64,000 nt of DNA, from positions 16,989,103 through 17,053,102 of the forward strand of contig OZ024915.1 of the NCBI GenBank assembly GCA_964017125.1, given 5' to 3'. The stretch's first letter is position 1; every line of letters begins with the position of its first letter. Origin of the DNA: Flabesymbios commensalis. Taxonomy: Eukaryota; Annelida; Polychaeta; Terebellida; Flabelligeridae. This document shows, in pieces, positions 47,501 to 55,885 of this stretch. The position numbers and the translations under genes were made by a program. The notes under the pieces were generated by a model. That model was given only the letters and a program-made list of their open reading frames with translations. It searched no databases and had not been told where the DNA came from.

Positions 47501-50500
47501 TTACCTGTGGATTAAATATTGGTTCACCTCCAGGGGCGCTGCCCAACATATTAAATGTGCATAATATATATTGTTCATGTCATTGCTATCCCTCACCTGT
47601 TATGATTGACCTGTTGACAGGTATGTTTTCACTCTGGTTCTGCCATAATAGTGTTCCCTGTTTCACTTTGATTTTCAGTTATTGCAAAAATGAAAAATAT
47701 ATATTTTAAAGTTTTATAATCCACATGCACGGCTGGTCCTCGTCTTCATCATTGACGGTTGGCCAGTAATTGGTAGAGAACAATCAACGAGTGGGAAAGC
47801 GTGAATTCAACTATGATGCTGTGTCATTTAAAAAAACACTATTGGCCCAGCTGCTTTATAGACACTTTATAGCCCCACATATTATTACTTCGAGGCATGT
47901 TTTTAATATACATATCCACTTCTAAAGTATGCATACTTTTAGGTGCATCCCAGCAAATACGATACGGCGAACAGTGGATCAACACTCAAAGGTTTCGAAT
48001 TTCAGAAGTTTAGCCAGGCCAAATATAGAGTTAACTCTATGGCAAGACACGTGTGATTGTACTCCAGCGGTATTGCCTCATTGTAGTAGTCAACGCGATG
48101 CGTACAAAGCATAATCTCATAATATATTATACTGGCTATATACGGTATACTTTCCACAGAAGCTACATCGACTTAATGTTAGTTTAATGTTGGGCCAGCA
48201 GTGCAGACGGTGGACTAGCCTTAAACCAGGGATAACTGGATATTTAGTTTATTGCTGTGCCGCCCTCTACATCGTTTACCCAGCATTAAAGGAACATCAT
48301 TCATTAATAATATTACTATTTGTAAATTCAATTCAAAATAAAGTTATGGCTTTGGTACCACACATTTTAGTAACTTCTAATTAGATCCCTATTAGCGTGA
48401 TACTTAGGCCTTTATTACTATGTGATGTTGAATATCAGCTTTCATCGATAGGGTCCATAATACAAGAACATAAATTAGGCCTACTATTTGTGCTTTTAGC
48501 ATAGACTTAAAATCTACGTTCAGTTTAACTTAAATATAGACCAAACATAAGGACGCAGACGGTTAATATACGGCAATATAAATAGTTAAAATTATATGTA
48601 TGAGATTGGTACTATCACATATTCAGTGCCCGATTTATAAATTGGAAAAAGGGGGCCAAGGGGCCCATGATATTTTTCGGAGGGGGGAGCATTGGCCTTA
48701 GACGATGGGGCATGTGACCCATTATTATTTCAAAAGGGGGGCATTTTCCCAACAACAAATAAAACACTTAAGGGTCATTCATATCACCTCATATTCCATA
48801 TTAAACGTTCATCAGGTGTTCATGCTGATAGAAATATCAAAGATTCATATTGGCGGTTATGCTATTATTAAAACCGGAAGAAGAAAAAATGGTTTAACAT
48901 TCAGCGTTTGCAAGTAGGCCCAATCAACTTCACGTCACCACACACTTACATGAGTTAATATCACTTGTGTCAATCAATTGCGTCAACAATATCGAGTGTT
49001 ATTGGAGTCGATCACATAGCTTGAGTGCTACTCATTGTCTTCCTTGGGTGCTGTCGGATATCTTCTTGGGGCAGTGCCATCAACTTCCTCTGTTGTTGCC
49101 GCTAGGCCTACTCCTTAATCACCTTAAACCGCTAAGCGCGACTGTAGTCGCTTCAATCCGTTTTATTAGCCATTTAAACATCAAGATTTGTAAATTGCTT
49201 AGTCTTAAATTACAAATTAATCAAATACGAGTTGTTTTCTCTCATTTAAAGTTGTGGGTCAAGGTAGTGAGACACAACTCCAAGTGTGTGAAAATTTAAA
49301 TTATTTATTTCAGCGGTTTAAGGTTTAATATATTATTATTATTAGTCACAATGAACAAATTTTCTACAATATTTGCTGTACAAAAAAAAATTGTAGGCCT
49401 ATTATCATTCGTTATATATTGGTCCATTTTTTTAGAATTTTTTTTGCTTTTGATTTTAATGGCACATATAGTCTAAGTCTATATAGACATCTACACCACG
49501 TTCAAGGTAGAGATTTCCCTTTGAAAATACATTGATAAATGCGGATACAACAGGTGTGGCAAAGTTGTGGCGAGGTTACTTAGCCCAGTGTGGCGAGGTT
49601 ACCAAAGCTGTGGCGAGGTTACTCAGCCTTCTGTGGCGAGGTTACCAAATCTGTGGCGAGATTACCTGTGGCGAGGTTACCTTGTGGCGAGGTTACAGTC
49701 AGGTTACAGGTGACAGTCCAATATTTCGTTGGAATCAGCAACATTTCAACTACATTTTGGTTTCAGTAGCTCGTTCTCTGCCATACTTCATTTAAATTGT
49801 ATTGGTAAGCATATAGGCCTCTGTTCTGGATCATGGGATGCCGAACCTTGACTCTGTTCTAACAACGCTGAATACTAATACTGAAACTAATACAGCGATA
49901 CACAGCTCACAATTTGACAGTGTGCGCCGTAATGGGCATGTATTGGCGGCACTACCATGTCAAAAATAAGAAATACGGGAATTTCGTCTCTATATCTAGC
50001 CTAACTGGTAAATGCACAGCATAAAAATTAAAAAAACTTTTGCAGTTCTATTCTATAGACATGTTTACCACCTGTTTACATTATATGGTCATAATAATAA
50101 GCCAAAATAGAATCACTGATTTTTTTATGATTTTAGCCTGAGCCAGTCCCTTTAATTCAGCAGGCAGGGCCTTATCTTCAAAAATCCTATGGCCCACTAA
50201 AATTAACTTGTTGCGTCAAAAACAAAGATATTGCTCAAAGTGTGGCGCAGCGATAGAATGATGTTGGGCCAGTTTTATTTTTTGTGGGAATCCCACAATT
50301 AGGCCTACTCTTTATAAGTCAGGCACTGGGTATTCTTTACATCAGGCGCCAGAAACACCAGATAACATGATACATTGGCCCAATGCTGATGTAATGCTGG
50401 GCCACTGTCTGCGACGCTTGGCCAATATTATTCCAATCAAAACCCTTTACGGTCTAATCACTATATTTAATCATGAACATATATTTTATCTGAACACTTT

Positions 50501-53500
50501 TTAAAGACGAAGGTGGGCCTACCTAACCTAGGGACCCCAAACGTTATATTGGACATATTCACAAGGACTGGTGTACAGAAATGTCAAAGGTTTCTCACAC
50601 ACAGCACCCCTATTTCCCTAAATAGGACACAAACTCAGGCAAAATAAACTTAAAAAAAAAAATGTATAGTTCACCATACTTTGTCCCCTTTTCATGTCAG
50701 ATGGTCGTAATGAAAGGGTACACTTACCACATGATCGGGCATTGCAATAAATTACATTATTCGGTTATTTTTCACACCAGAAGTGTATAAATTATATCAA
50801 TGAGCAATGCCTTTTACTGCCGAGTCCAAAAATCTAATTTTAATAATACAAAATTTGCAATTTTTGAAGATAAATATCTTAGCCATGACCTAATTGTTAT
50901 ATTGCGTAACTAAACACGGTTGTGTCAAGTGAGGCAGAGAGGGGTGAGAGAAGGTGACCCTCCCTCCGGAGACAGACTGCTGGCATTCATGAACACCTAC
51001 CCAGCTGTCAGGAGGCATTGACCCAATGTTGTTTTAATGTTGTGCAGACGTCGAAGATGGCGGCCAGCATTAGAATAACATTGGGTGAATGCCTCGTGTC
51101 TGCTGGGTTGCGTCACAGCTGATCAGCAAACTCGAGTCATTGACACAATGTTAGCCTGATAGTGGCCCACCGTTTACAACACCGGGCCGTAATTAGCCCA
51201 GCATTGGCATACCAGTATATAGGCCTTAACAAGATAAACTTTCCCCCAATGCTAGCTTACTGCTGGCCCATCGTCTACGACCAGGCTCAGCTGTAAAACA
51301 GCATTGGCTAAAGGTCTCATTTTTGCAGGGAGCACCGGCAACTCAATACCCTATCACAATGTTGGTTTAATGTTGGAAGAGTGTCATAGATGATGGCACA
51401 ACATTAAACCAACATTGTGTCAGTGCAAGCCTAAAGGAGGCAATGACATCAGCGGAAAGTAAGTATATACTTGATTTACAAGTGAACAAATACGGCCTTT
51501 TGGCAGCGCTATGGCAGGAAGAGACGGGACGCCAGTTAAAAAGCAGTAACTACCTAGTATACCAGGGAGCAGATATTGCCTTCTGACATTGCACAGACAG
51601 AACAGATAGTAACGGAAGTTAACGACAGACCTTCGTGTGGAAAACCAGCTTAAAAGTTTGTCGAGTCGACAAACTAAAAATGTGATGGAATTCACCCATA
51701 AAGCACCGCGTGTATTACAGATATAGAGTAACTATAGAAATAACTATAACCAGAAAATATTAACACTCCAGAAGCGCTATGGTGAAAAACTTGCTACAAA
51801 GTAGAGAGAAAGCACGTATATTTTAATTAAAAAAATTTTTTATTACTTATTGAACACATATTCCACCTCCAACAACAGGTATTTGGTATTCCAATACTTA
51901 CAAATGTTCCGTAGACTGGAGACATTATAACCCACATTAACTCGAACACACCGAACACAAGTCCGGTTGTTGTAGAGCTCATGCCTTTATGTTTTGCCTG
52001 AAAATAAAAGGAGATGATATTTCACATGTGTAACTTTGCATAAAACTATAAAGTAAAATATAAAAATAAGTAGGCATACATCCGACCACTATGAGTCATT
52101 TTGATCTACGTTGAATATTTTCAAAAGAGAAGCTAGTGCCTCTATAGTAGATATCAGAATATATGTAAACAGGTAAATGTAGCTAGCTTTTTAAACAAAT
52201 CATTTAATTGGAATTTTCACTCAATTGAAGTTGTGTCTCGCTGACGTGATAAGCAACTTCATGTTTATTGGAAAAATTATTCAGATTTGGCAAAATGGAA
52301 GTTGAAACCCCCATGTATTCCCCAGACCGACTGCACAATGTCATCCTTTATTCTATTTTAAATGACCTTTTAAAGACTAGAGTGCTCGGCTGCACGTTCT
52401 AGCCCACTGGGATCAATTTTCCCTGATGTAAAAGTAGGGGGCGGAGCTTATTCGTGAGGTCCCAAGATTTTTTAAATAAGTTTTTGACCAAAACAAATTT
52501 AAGATACAAAAACATACACATTATAATTATTTTTATAATCTTATATGTATACAACATTGGTCGTGCTGCGCTAGAACAGGCTTATTATAGAGGCCTCTGC
52601 AAGTTAGACAGCAACTATATTCATATTCATCTATGTGCAAAAAGTGTAAGAATAACAAATATAACGTGAAACATTGACCCAATCACGTAATCATGGATCC
52701 ATCACTGGAGGTGAATGAAAGCAAGCATAAAATTTCAAATTAAAACTCACAAATTCGCCGAATGAGTTTAAATGCTATTAGCATACCTCATTGGGGAAGA
52801 ATGGTGCTAAGATGGAGTAGGAGGCGCCCATGCAGAAATTACCCATGCTGAAGCTCACTAAAATAAAACGTTTCTCATTCGACATATTGAAAAATGGACA
52901 CCAATGGCGAGACGGTTCATCTGGTAAATCTCCATGACTGCTGCTGCAAAAAACAACAAATGTCTTAACCCTTTCAAGCCTGAGTTTACCATTGTCATCT
53001 TCATCCACTACAAGCCGCGAATTGCTGTCGCAATTCTCGACTTGTAGTGGATGAATATGATTTGATGTGGTTTAAAAATTGAAGAAAATTGCCATGTATT
53101 GGAAATCCAGTTTCATAGAAATTTTCATTCTAAAGCCCTTATTTGTAGGAAAATTAAACCTGTTTTCAGGGATGTAAAATGATGCTTTAATGCATCGTGA
53201 GGGCTGAAAGGGTTAAACCAGAAAACCATTGTATTTGCGTCGATATAAAACTGATCGTAGCGAGATGTTCTATGTTTGACAGAACATATGGCTAACTATT
53301 ATACATTATTTGGTATTTTGCCTTGATACCAAATTAGAAACGTAGGCCCTTACAGCGCGGGGATTGACTTTAGACGTCAGAATGTAGACGTCAGATTCCG
53401 ACGTCTAAAGTCGATAGGCATACCCGCACTGTAAGAGTAAATATGTTTATAATGGCCGTAGACCCATAACCATGATAACACAGGTATTCAAATGAATCGG

Positions 53501-54063
53501 AAAAAGCTGAATACGACATGTATTTCAAATTGAAAAAAACCCTTTGTTCTCAATGGTTTATACAAAAATACTAAATACTAAATAGCGTGGTATTAGAAAC
53601 GTAGGCCTATATATATGGTTACTTTTTATTTAAAACCATTAATTAGCCTAATCCACCAGAGTGTAGATAATTATCATGATATTTCAATTGTTTGTCTTAT
53701 ATTGGGTGTTTTAGAAAACTCGTTTATTTAACTCATACAGAATCTGACGTCTGTAGACTTAAGATTCTGACGTCTAAATTCGATCCACGCACTGTAAGAA
53801 TTAAAATATTTGTAATGGCAGTAAATCCATAATATAGTTATTCCAATGAATAACGCTTTAAGGGTTAAACTCCAAATTTGTAGAAAATGTAGGGTTACTC
53901 ACGTGCGGGACGTAGTTCTAGACGGCCTATTTTCGCTAGTTTCACCCGGATCATCAGCGCTGATGATGCTATAAGAGCTAGATCTCCGGGAAGGGGTGGA
54001 TTCTATACTGTGTTGACGCCTCCGGTGGTCCGCTGTCATGATTTGTGCAACTGGTGAAGACAT
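35589..54063 (-). CDS. SLC18B1: SLC18B1-like vesicular polyamine transporter (MFS), 14 coding exons
   Basis: Coding exons in transcript order: 54063-53903, 52943-52787, 51997-51902, 46478-46405, 45739-45592, 43618-43550, 43118-42956, 41750-41614, 40660-40562, 40382-40291, 38970-38875, 37955-37881, 36511-36418, 35762-35589. All have AG acceptors and GT donors, phases agree at each junction, and the sum is 1635 nt (544 aa plus stop). The protein matches the SLC18B1 family throughout: SYSILAPFFP in helix 1 (about residues 80-102), IGAKFMYNTG after loop 2-3 (about 142-151), NGLGMMIGPPIGGALFE (about 219-235), GGLTDAK, LETYGLISGVFNS and GGYLNDKLGFQWA near the C-terminus. Twelve membrane helices are expected. 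Family members move polyamines into secretory vesicles in exchange for protons; that role is inferred from homology. The Ser/Arg-rich N-terminal tail (about 75 residues) is longer than in mammals; the C-tail carries ERSPLL, an acidic dileucine sorting signal. The first coding exon has an acceptor at 54082-54081 and stays open upstream of the chosen ATG, so a 5' exon, possibly coding, lies further up. Confidence 0.93.
35798..35935 (+). mobile_element. Family D MITE, partial
   Basis: TTAACTCTTAAATCGTTGAA, then TTTTACCCAATTGAAATCTTGTCTCGCTACCGTGACCCACC with a weak partner arm. It begins about 36 bases upstream of the last coding exon acceptor of the SLC18B1-like gene. Confidence 0.55.
36050..36255 (+). 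mobile_element. Family A MITE, left end worn
   Basis: ATATGTCTTAGTTAGCTCTTTCCGCTTCATTTGAATAC..ATGTTATGTGTCTTCGGCCATT, degenerate hairpin, then CCCGCACTGTAAGGGTTAAG. In intron 13 of the SLC18B1-like gene, 162 bases downstream of exon 13. Confidence 0.75.
36590..37320. repeat. Repeat S with GTCGGCCATTTTGAATTTGAT units
   Basis: Three diverged units of about 130-140 bp, each with GGCC.CAAG(T/C)CGGC(C)A.TTTGAATTT.ATC.AGTTGAAATTT.TC, CACATTTTG.TTTATAG.AATGGTCT and CAAGATA.TA. A leader with GGCCTCAGCCTCTAATCATCGTTTAAA precedes them, the same as at 63343-63370. It occupies most of intron 12 of the SLC18B1-like gene next to exon 13. Confidence 0.75.
38545..38759. repeat. Repeat Q, partial
   Basis: CTTTTTTTAAAATTAAATTGAATTAACATCGATCAAATTTGCCAAAATATC and following ACACTTAAAAATTATTAGGGAG match 41268-41350. 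It directly adjoins the perfect palindrome at 38760-38848. Confidence 0.6.
38760..38848. repeat. Perfect 44-bp inverted repeat with a 1-nt spacer
   Basis: Positions 38760-38803 are the exact reverse complement of 38805-38848, with C38804 between them. The apex is CCATCGT-C-ACGATGG. No second copy and no family-like ends are seen in the window. It is followed by a run of G and lies 27 bases past the exon 11 donor of the SLC18B1-like gene. Confidence 0.9.
39555..39806 (+). mobile_element. TTAA foldback MITE, family B
   Basis: CTAACCCTTTCAAGCCTGAA to GGCTTAAAGGTTTAA, with the hairpin CCACTACAAG..AATTGCTGTCGCAATT..CTTGTAGTGG at 39594-39644. In intron 10 of the SLC18B1-like gene. Confidence 0.87.
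39815..40196. repeat. Cluster of family F derived repeats
   Basis: A decayed copy at 39822-39915 (AACAAACACGAGACGCTGATCCAATGCTGG), a partial at 39925-39995, and a shortened palindrome at 40123-40196 that keeps both ends (CCCAGCAAACACGATT / AATCGTGTTTGCTGGG) but only a short middle. All are in intron 10 of the SLC18B1-like gene, ending 95 bases downstream of exon 10. Confidence 0.68.
41215..41500. repeat. Repeat Q
   Basis: Shares CCAAAACTAAATTGCCTCAACATCAATCAAAATTGCCAAAATAT with 38605-38645 and GCACTACCCTAGTAAATTT..ATTGTCAAGC with 3978-4008. In intron 8 of the SLC18B1-like gene. Confidence 0.55.
41885..42104 (+). mobile_element. Family D MITE, left part diverged
   Basis: TTACTTCAAGGTGAGTTCATTACCGCGATCTTCAACTTCAGG hairpin and a right end GCGGATTAAAAAAAACAACTACAGTCGTGTTTAGCCCTTAA that runs into the TTAA of the family A copy at 42105. 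Confidence 0.65.
42105..42353 (-). mobile_element. TTAA foldback MITE, family A
   Basis: TTAACCCTTTCAGCGCGGGG to CAGCGTTGTAAGGGTTAA; hairpin at 42115-42190 centred on GACGTCTACAGACGTC. Both TTAA ends present. In intron 7 of the SLC18B1-like gene. Confidence 0.87.
42388..42502. mobile_element. Family F palindrome
   Basis: CCAGCAAACACGAGAGCGAC..GATGTCTCGTGTCTGCTGGGT; centre CCTACCGTCTTCAACGCTGGCCC. In intron 7 of the SLC18B1-like gene. Confidence 0.8.
43664..43775. mobile_element. Family F palindrome, first of a pair
   Basis: ACATTTGTACAACGTCGGCACAACGTCTTCGACGTTGG and partner ACATTGTACAAATGTTATAAAAATGTTTTGTGTTTAC. In intron 5 of the SLC18B1-like gene, 46 bases upstream of exon 6. Confidence 0.83.
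43808..43917. mobile_element. Family F palindrome, second of a pair
   Basis: AAAACACGAGACGCCGATCC..TTGGTTCAGTGTCTCGTGTTTGTTGGGT with centre GGCCCAGAGTCGAAGACGATGGGCC. Arms differ from those of its neighbour 33 bases away, so the pair came from two insertions. Confidence 0.83.
44758..44841. repeat. 84-bp palindrome
   Basis: TAGCCTACTAGCTATAAAA at the left pairs with TTTTATAGCTAGTAGGCC at the right and CGACGCCAGTATA with TATACTGACGTCG in the middle. In intron 5 of the SLC18B1-like gene. Confidence 0.8.
45113..45224. mobile_element. Family F palindrome
   Basis: CCACGAGACTCGAGACGTTGAGCCAATGTTG..CAACATTGGTTCAACGTCTCGAGTTTACTGG with centre CATCGTGTTCGATGCTGG. It directly precedes a family D copy. 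Confidence 0.8.
45226..45387 (+). mobile_element. Family D MITE, left part
   Basis: TTAACCCTTATCCCACTAAGG, TTTACCTACTTGAAATTGTATCTCACTACCGCGACCC, then the second hairpin arm is missing and CAAACATTTGTAAATCCTGATGTTCAAACACTC follows. At GGTTGAAAACGACAATAG it joins a reverse family A copy. Confidence 0.72.
45388..45575 (-). mobile_element. Family A MITE next to exon 5 of the SLC18B1-like gene
   Basis: Starts inside the hairpin (CTACAGACATCAGATTCTGACGTC) and ends GCGCTTTAAGGGTTAAG. The TTAA end is 16 bases from the exon 5 donor at 45591, so nearly all of the early intron sequence is MITE-derived. Confidence 0.8.
45781..46036. repeat. Tandem duplication of ~158 bp in intron 4 of the SLC18B1-like gene
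   Basis: ACATGCAGAACAAATTT.AGCAGGAT followed by a C-rich CACCCACAAGT.AAT block occurs at about 45789-45868 and again at about 45944-46015. The copies are diverged by several indels, so this is older than the duplication at 733-881. Confidence 0.65.
46062..46173 (-). mobile_element. Family A MITE, strongly deleted
   Basis: Keeps GATGTCAGATTCGATCCCCGCACTGTA, CTAATGGCCGTAGA and ATATTTCAGTGTAGTAAGGG in reverse order, with large internal losses. Confidence 0.55.
46520..47164 (-). other. Part of intron 3 of the SLC18B1-like gene
   Basis: No repeat or exon recognised. The intron (46479-51901) is the longest of the gene and also holds a SINE, the TGTGGCGAGGTTAC tract, family D, C and R pieces and family F copies. 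Confidence 0.5.
47165..47470 (-). mobile_element. tRNA-derived SINE, second copy
   Basis: Reverse strand matches the tail of the copy at 30108-30395 almost throughout (GGCAGTGACACCTCATTCAT, CACCATCCTCAGG, CCCAGTTTAGCCTATATGTG). The head is more diverged, with GCGGATTCGTCTCC in the B-box position. It lies inside the 5.4-kb third intron of the SLC18B1-like gene, on the coding strand. Confidence 0.75.
49128..49328 (-). mobile_element. Family D MITE
   Basis: CCGCTAAGCGCGACTGTAGTCGCTTCAATCCGTTTTATTAGCC, CATTTAAACATCAAGATTTGTAAAT, hairpin TTTAAAGTTGTGGGTCAAGGTAGTGAGACACAACTCCAAGTGTG, then CAGCGGTTTAAGGTTTAA. Confidence 0.75.
49550..49715. repeat. Short tandem-like repeats of TGTGGCGAGGTTAC
   Basis: Eight copies of TGTGGCGAGGTTAC or near variants (GTGGCAAAGT, GTGGCGAGATTAC) are separated by 2-12 variable bases, and a shorter AGGTTACAG pair ends the tract. 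The changing spacing is unlike a plain minisatellite. An open frame on the plus strand crosses it but shows no known domain. It lies in intron 3 of the SLC18B1-like gene. Confidence 0.85.
49963..50155. mobile_element. TTAA foldback element, family C, one half
   Basis: Matches 13727-13926 (the right arm): AAGAAATACGGGAATTTCGTCTC-type inner arm, CTAGCCTAACTGG, TTTTTTATGATTTTAGCCTGAG and CAGTCCCTTTAA. The other arm is absent. Confidence 0.8.
50505..50655 (-). repeat. Repeat R, 5' end fragment
   Basis: Reverse strand matches about 5985-6115: GCCTGAGTTTGTGTCCTATT, GTGTGTGAGAAACC, ACATTTCTGTACACCAGTCC and ATATAACGTTTGGGGTCC. Only the first ~150 bp are present. It lies in the third intron of the SLC18B1-like gene. 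Confidence 0.65.
51000..51108. mobile_element. Family F palindrome
   Basis: CCCAGCTGTCAGGAGGCATTGACCCAATGTTGTTTTAATGTTG and partner CATTAGAATAACATTGGGTGAATGCCTCGTGTCTGCTGGG. Confidence 0.82.
51110..51426. repeat. Three decayed family F palindromes in a row
   Basis: Pieces at 51135-51215 (CACAATGTTAGCCTGATAGTGGCCCACCGTTTACAACACC), 51245-51330 (CCCAATGCTAGCTTACTGCTGGCCCATCGTCTACGACC) and 51355-51426 (CACAATGTTGGTTTAATGTTGG..CCAACATTAAACCAACATTGTG). Only the last still pairs well. Confidence 0.65.
52200..52320 (+). mobile_element. Family D-like short foldback
   Basis: TTTTCACTCAATTGAAGTTGTGTCTCGCTGACGTGATAAGCAACTTCATG hairpin followed by TTATTCAGATTTGGCAAAATGG, the same right flank as the short subfamily copy at 28600-28740. 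Confidence 0.6.
52975..53216 (+). mobile_element. TTAA foldback MITE, family B, next to exon 2 of the SLC18B1-like gene
   Basis: TTAACCCTTTCAAGCCTGAG to GGCTGAAAGGGTTAAA with hairpin CCACTACAAG..AATTGCTGTCGCAATT..CTTGTAGTGG at 53006-53050. It begins 31 bases upstream of the exon 2 acceptor, so the branch point region may lie in or next to it. Confidence 0.87.
53347..53577 (-). mobile_element. Family A MITE, one end missing
   Basis: CCCTTACAGCGCGGGGATTGA, a hairpin of TTTAGACGTC units with a 10-bp inserted GATAGGCATA, and the unique arm up to TTTATACAAAAATACTAAA. In intron 1 of the SLC18B1-like gene. Confidence 0.78.
53737..53867 (-). mobile_element. Family A MITE, internally deleted
   Basis: GAATCTGACGTC..GATTCTGACGTCTAAATTCGATCC, CACTGTAAGAATTAAAATATTTGTAATGGCAGTA, then a jump to AACGCTTTAAGGGTTAA. 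It ends 35 bases downstream (in genome order upstream) of the exon 1 donor side at 53902. Confidence 0.72.
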
Positions 54064-54280
54064 CGCTGGTTGCAAAAGATCTAACAAATATAGAAAATAC
54101 AGATGTTAATGTCCGTCCCTCTTTAACCAAAACTGCATCAAAATATTACACCATGTGATGAAATATCATGATATGGAAATATTTAGACTACTCAGACTAC
54201 TTATGAATTGTCACGGTACCCTATTAGTACGGAAGGGGGGGGGGGTAGCGTGGTAATTACACGTTCGTAAACTAGCGCAC

Positions 54281-54389
54281 CCCAGCAAACACAAAACATT
54301 TGTATAACATTTGTACAAAGACGGCCCAACGTCTTCGACGTAGCCCCAACATTGTACAAATGTTATACAAATGTTGTGTGCTTGCTGAG
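54281..54389. mobile_element. Family F palindrome, near-perfect copy
   Basis: CCCAGCAAACACAAAACATTTGTATAACATTTGTACAA and its partner arm; centre GGCCCAACGTCTTCGACGTAGCCCC. It lies about 200 bases upstream of the first recognised exon of the SLC18B1-like gene. Confidence 0.87.
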
Positions 54390-54904
54390 CACATGTATAC
54401 CTCATCTGATCATACATGTTACTAGAATCTTGTATGATCCGACTATATCGAACTGTCTGGGATCCGAAATATAAGGATAACGATTATCAGGTGAGACCAT
54501 GCATGCAATATAGGCTCACATGTATACACAGACACAAGAGAGGCTTCATACCTAAACACCTGAATGAGAATCCAATGTAATAAATAAATGTTAAGCTCAA
54601 CAATGTGAGTTTGAAGCGTGCTTAGTACACCTATTATATCCAGGCTTTTCCATGACCGTTTCACTTGTATAGGCCTATTTATCTCGGTAATAGAAAATAG
54701 CCGCTTAGGTATGTAAGCCTTCTTACACCTGTACACACTATTCGATCTGCGATCTATTGATAGTAAACATTGAACTCCGCTATAGAAGCTCTCACAGCAC
54801 AAAACCGCTTACACTGAACAGCTGAAGGACCCGTTATTGCTGACAGATTTAGACATATTTTACCTAAACACTTTGTAACTCGGCCAAATTTTACATCCAC
54901 TCAC

Positions 54905-55038
54905 CAGTGGCGGATCCAGAAAGTGCAAGAGGAGGGGGCGTAAGCCACATTTTGGCTGAAAAAGGGGGTGTTAGCTTCACTTTATTAAAAAAAATGCATG
55001 AAAATTCAATATTTCAACCAATGCTGGATCCGCCACTG
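54905..55038. mobile_element. MITE with CAGTGGCGGATCCAG ends
   Basis: CAGTGGCGGATCCAGAAAGT and CAATGCTGGATCCGCCACTG. The flanks repeat CTCAC on both sides, a likely 5-bp target duplication. The transposase superfamily is not decided from this alone. Confidence 0.82.
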
Positions 55039-55354
55039 CTCACGAGCCAAGAGTGAGAAAACTAGCTAATTTGTTGTTTTTAGTAAACCCTCTATATTCT
55101 TTGTGATTGATTATCTTTTAATGTTATCCTCCTAATAATTACTATACTCTTTTTTTTCAATTCTTACAAATATATAGAACGGCTGTTCCATGTATTTGTT
55201 TTTTTAATAGGGCCTACCTGTCGCCTTCTGGACGGGTTCTTCGTTTGCACATATAACAGTGTTTTTATTTTTATTTTTTTGTATTGTATGCTCACAGACT
55301 GTAATGTCTAATGCTAATAAACTCTCACTATGTCTGCTAGTCCGATATAGGTTT

Positions 55355-55575
55355 TATATCCCGGCAAACATGAGACGTTCACCGGGGACATTCACCCAAT
55401 ATAGGTACAATGTTGGGCCAGCGTCACAGACGGTGTACAACCATTTAACTGTCATTTCGTGAAGGTTATTGTTTGATGGGATAGGGCTTACACCCAGCCA
55501 GGCATTGACCCAATGCTGGCCCAATGCTGGACTATCGTCTGCATTGAATCAGTACCTCTTGTTAGCTGGGTATAA
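55355..55575. repeat. Two decayed family F copies
   Basis: CCCGGCAAACATGAGACGTTC..CAATGTTGGGCCAGCGTCACAGACGG at 55361-55440 and CCCAGCCAGGCATTGACCCAATGCTGGCCC..ACCTCTTGTTAGCTGGGT at 55492-55571. Confidence 0.62.
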
Positions 55576-55750
55576 TAGACCTACCCAGAAAATACATTCA
55601 CCCGAACGACAATGTTGATTAAAATATAGAGTAGGGCCAACTAATGATGTGATGACTGTTGTTACAGTAAAGGCCCTAGCCATTCTGTGTTTTATTAGCA
55701 CTTGAATAGAATAACCAGTATTTTATTAAATTAAATATGTAGAAAAACTG

Positions 55751-55885
55751 CAGGGCCGTAGCCAGGGTTGAAAAACAGACGAGGTGAGACCGAGGGCCCA
55801 GCCAACATTTCTGAAAATTCAAAAATTGTGAGATTTTTCTATGTTCAAGGCCCTAATATAATCTGACTTCTGCTGGCTACGGGCC
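55751..55885. mobile_element. MITE with CAGGGCCGTAGCCAG ends
   Basis: CAGGGCCGTAGCCAGGGTTG at the left, CTGGCTACGGGCC at the right, about 135 bp, with a non-coding interior (AAATTCAAAAATTGTGAGATTT). Confidence 0.75.

Noticed and set aside
51420-51720. 91-codon reverse open frame upstream of exon 3
   Set aside because: It is in intron 3 of the SLC18B1-like gene, no family match is seen, and it does not join the exon phases of the gene.
7643-55571. CRISPR-like regular palindromic repeats
   Set aside because: The palindromes are dispersed over the window, not spaced with unique spacers, and the DNA is eukaryotic.
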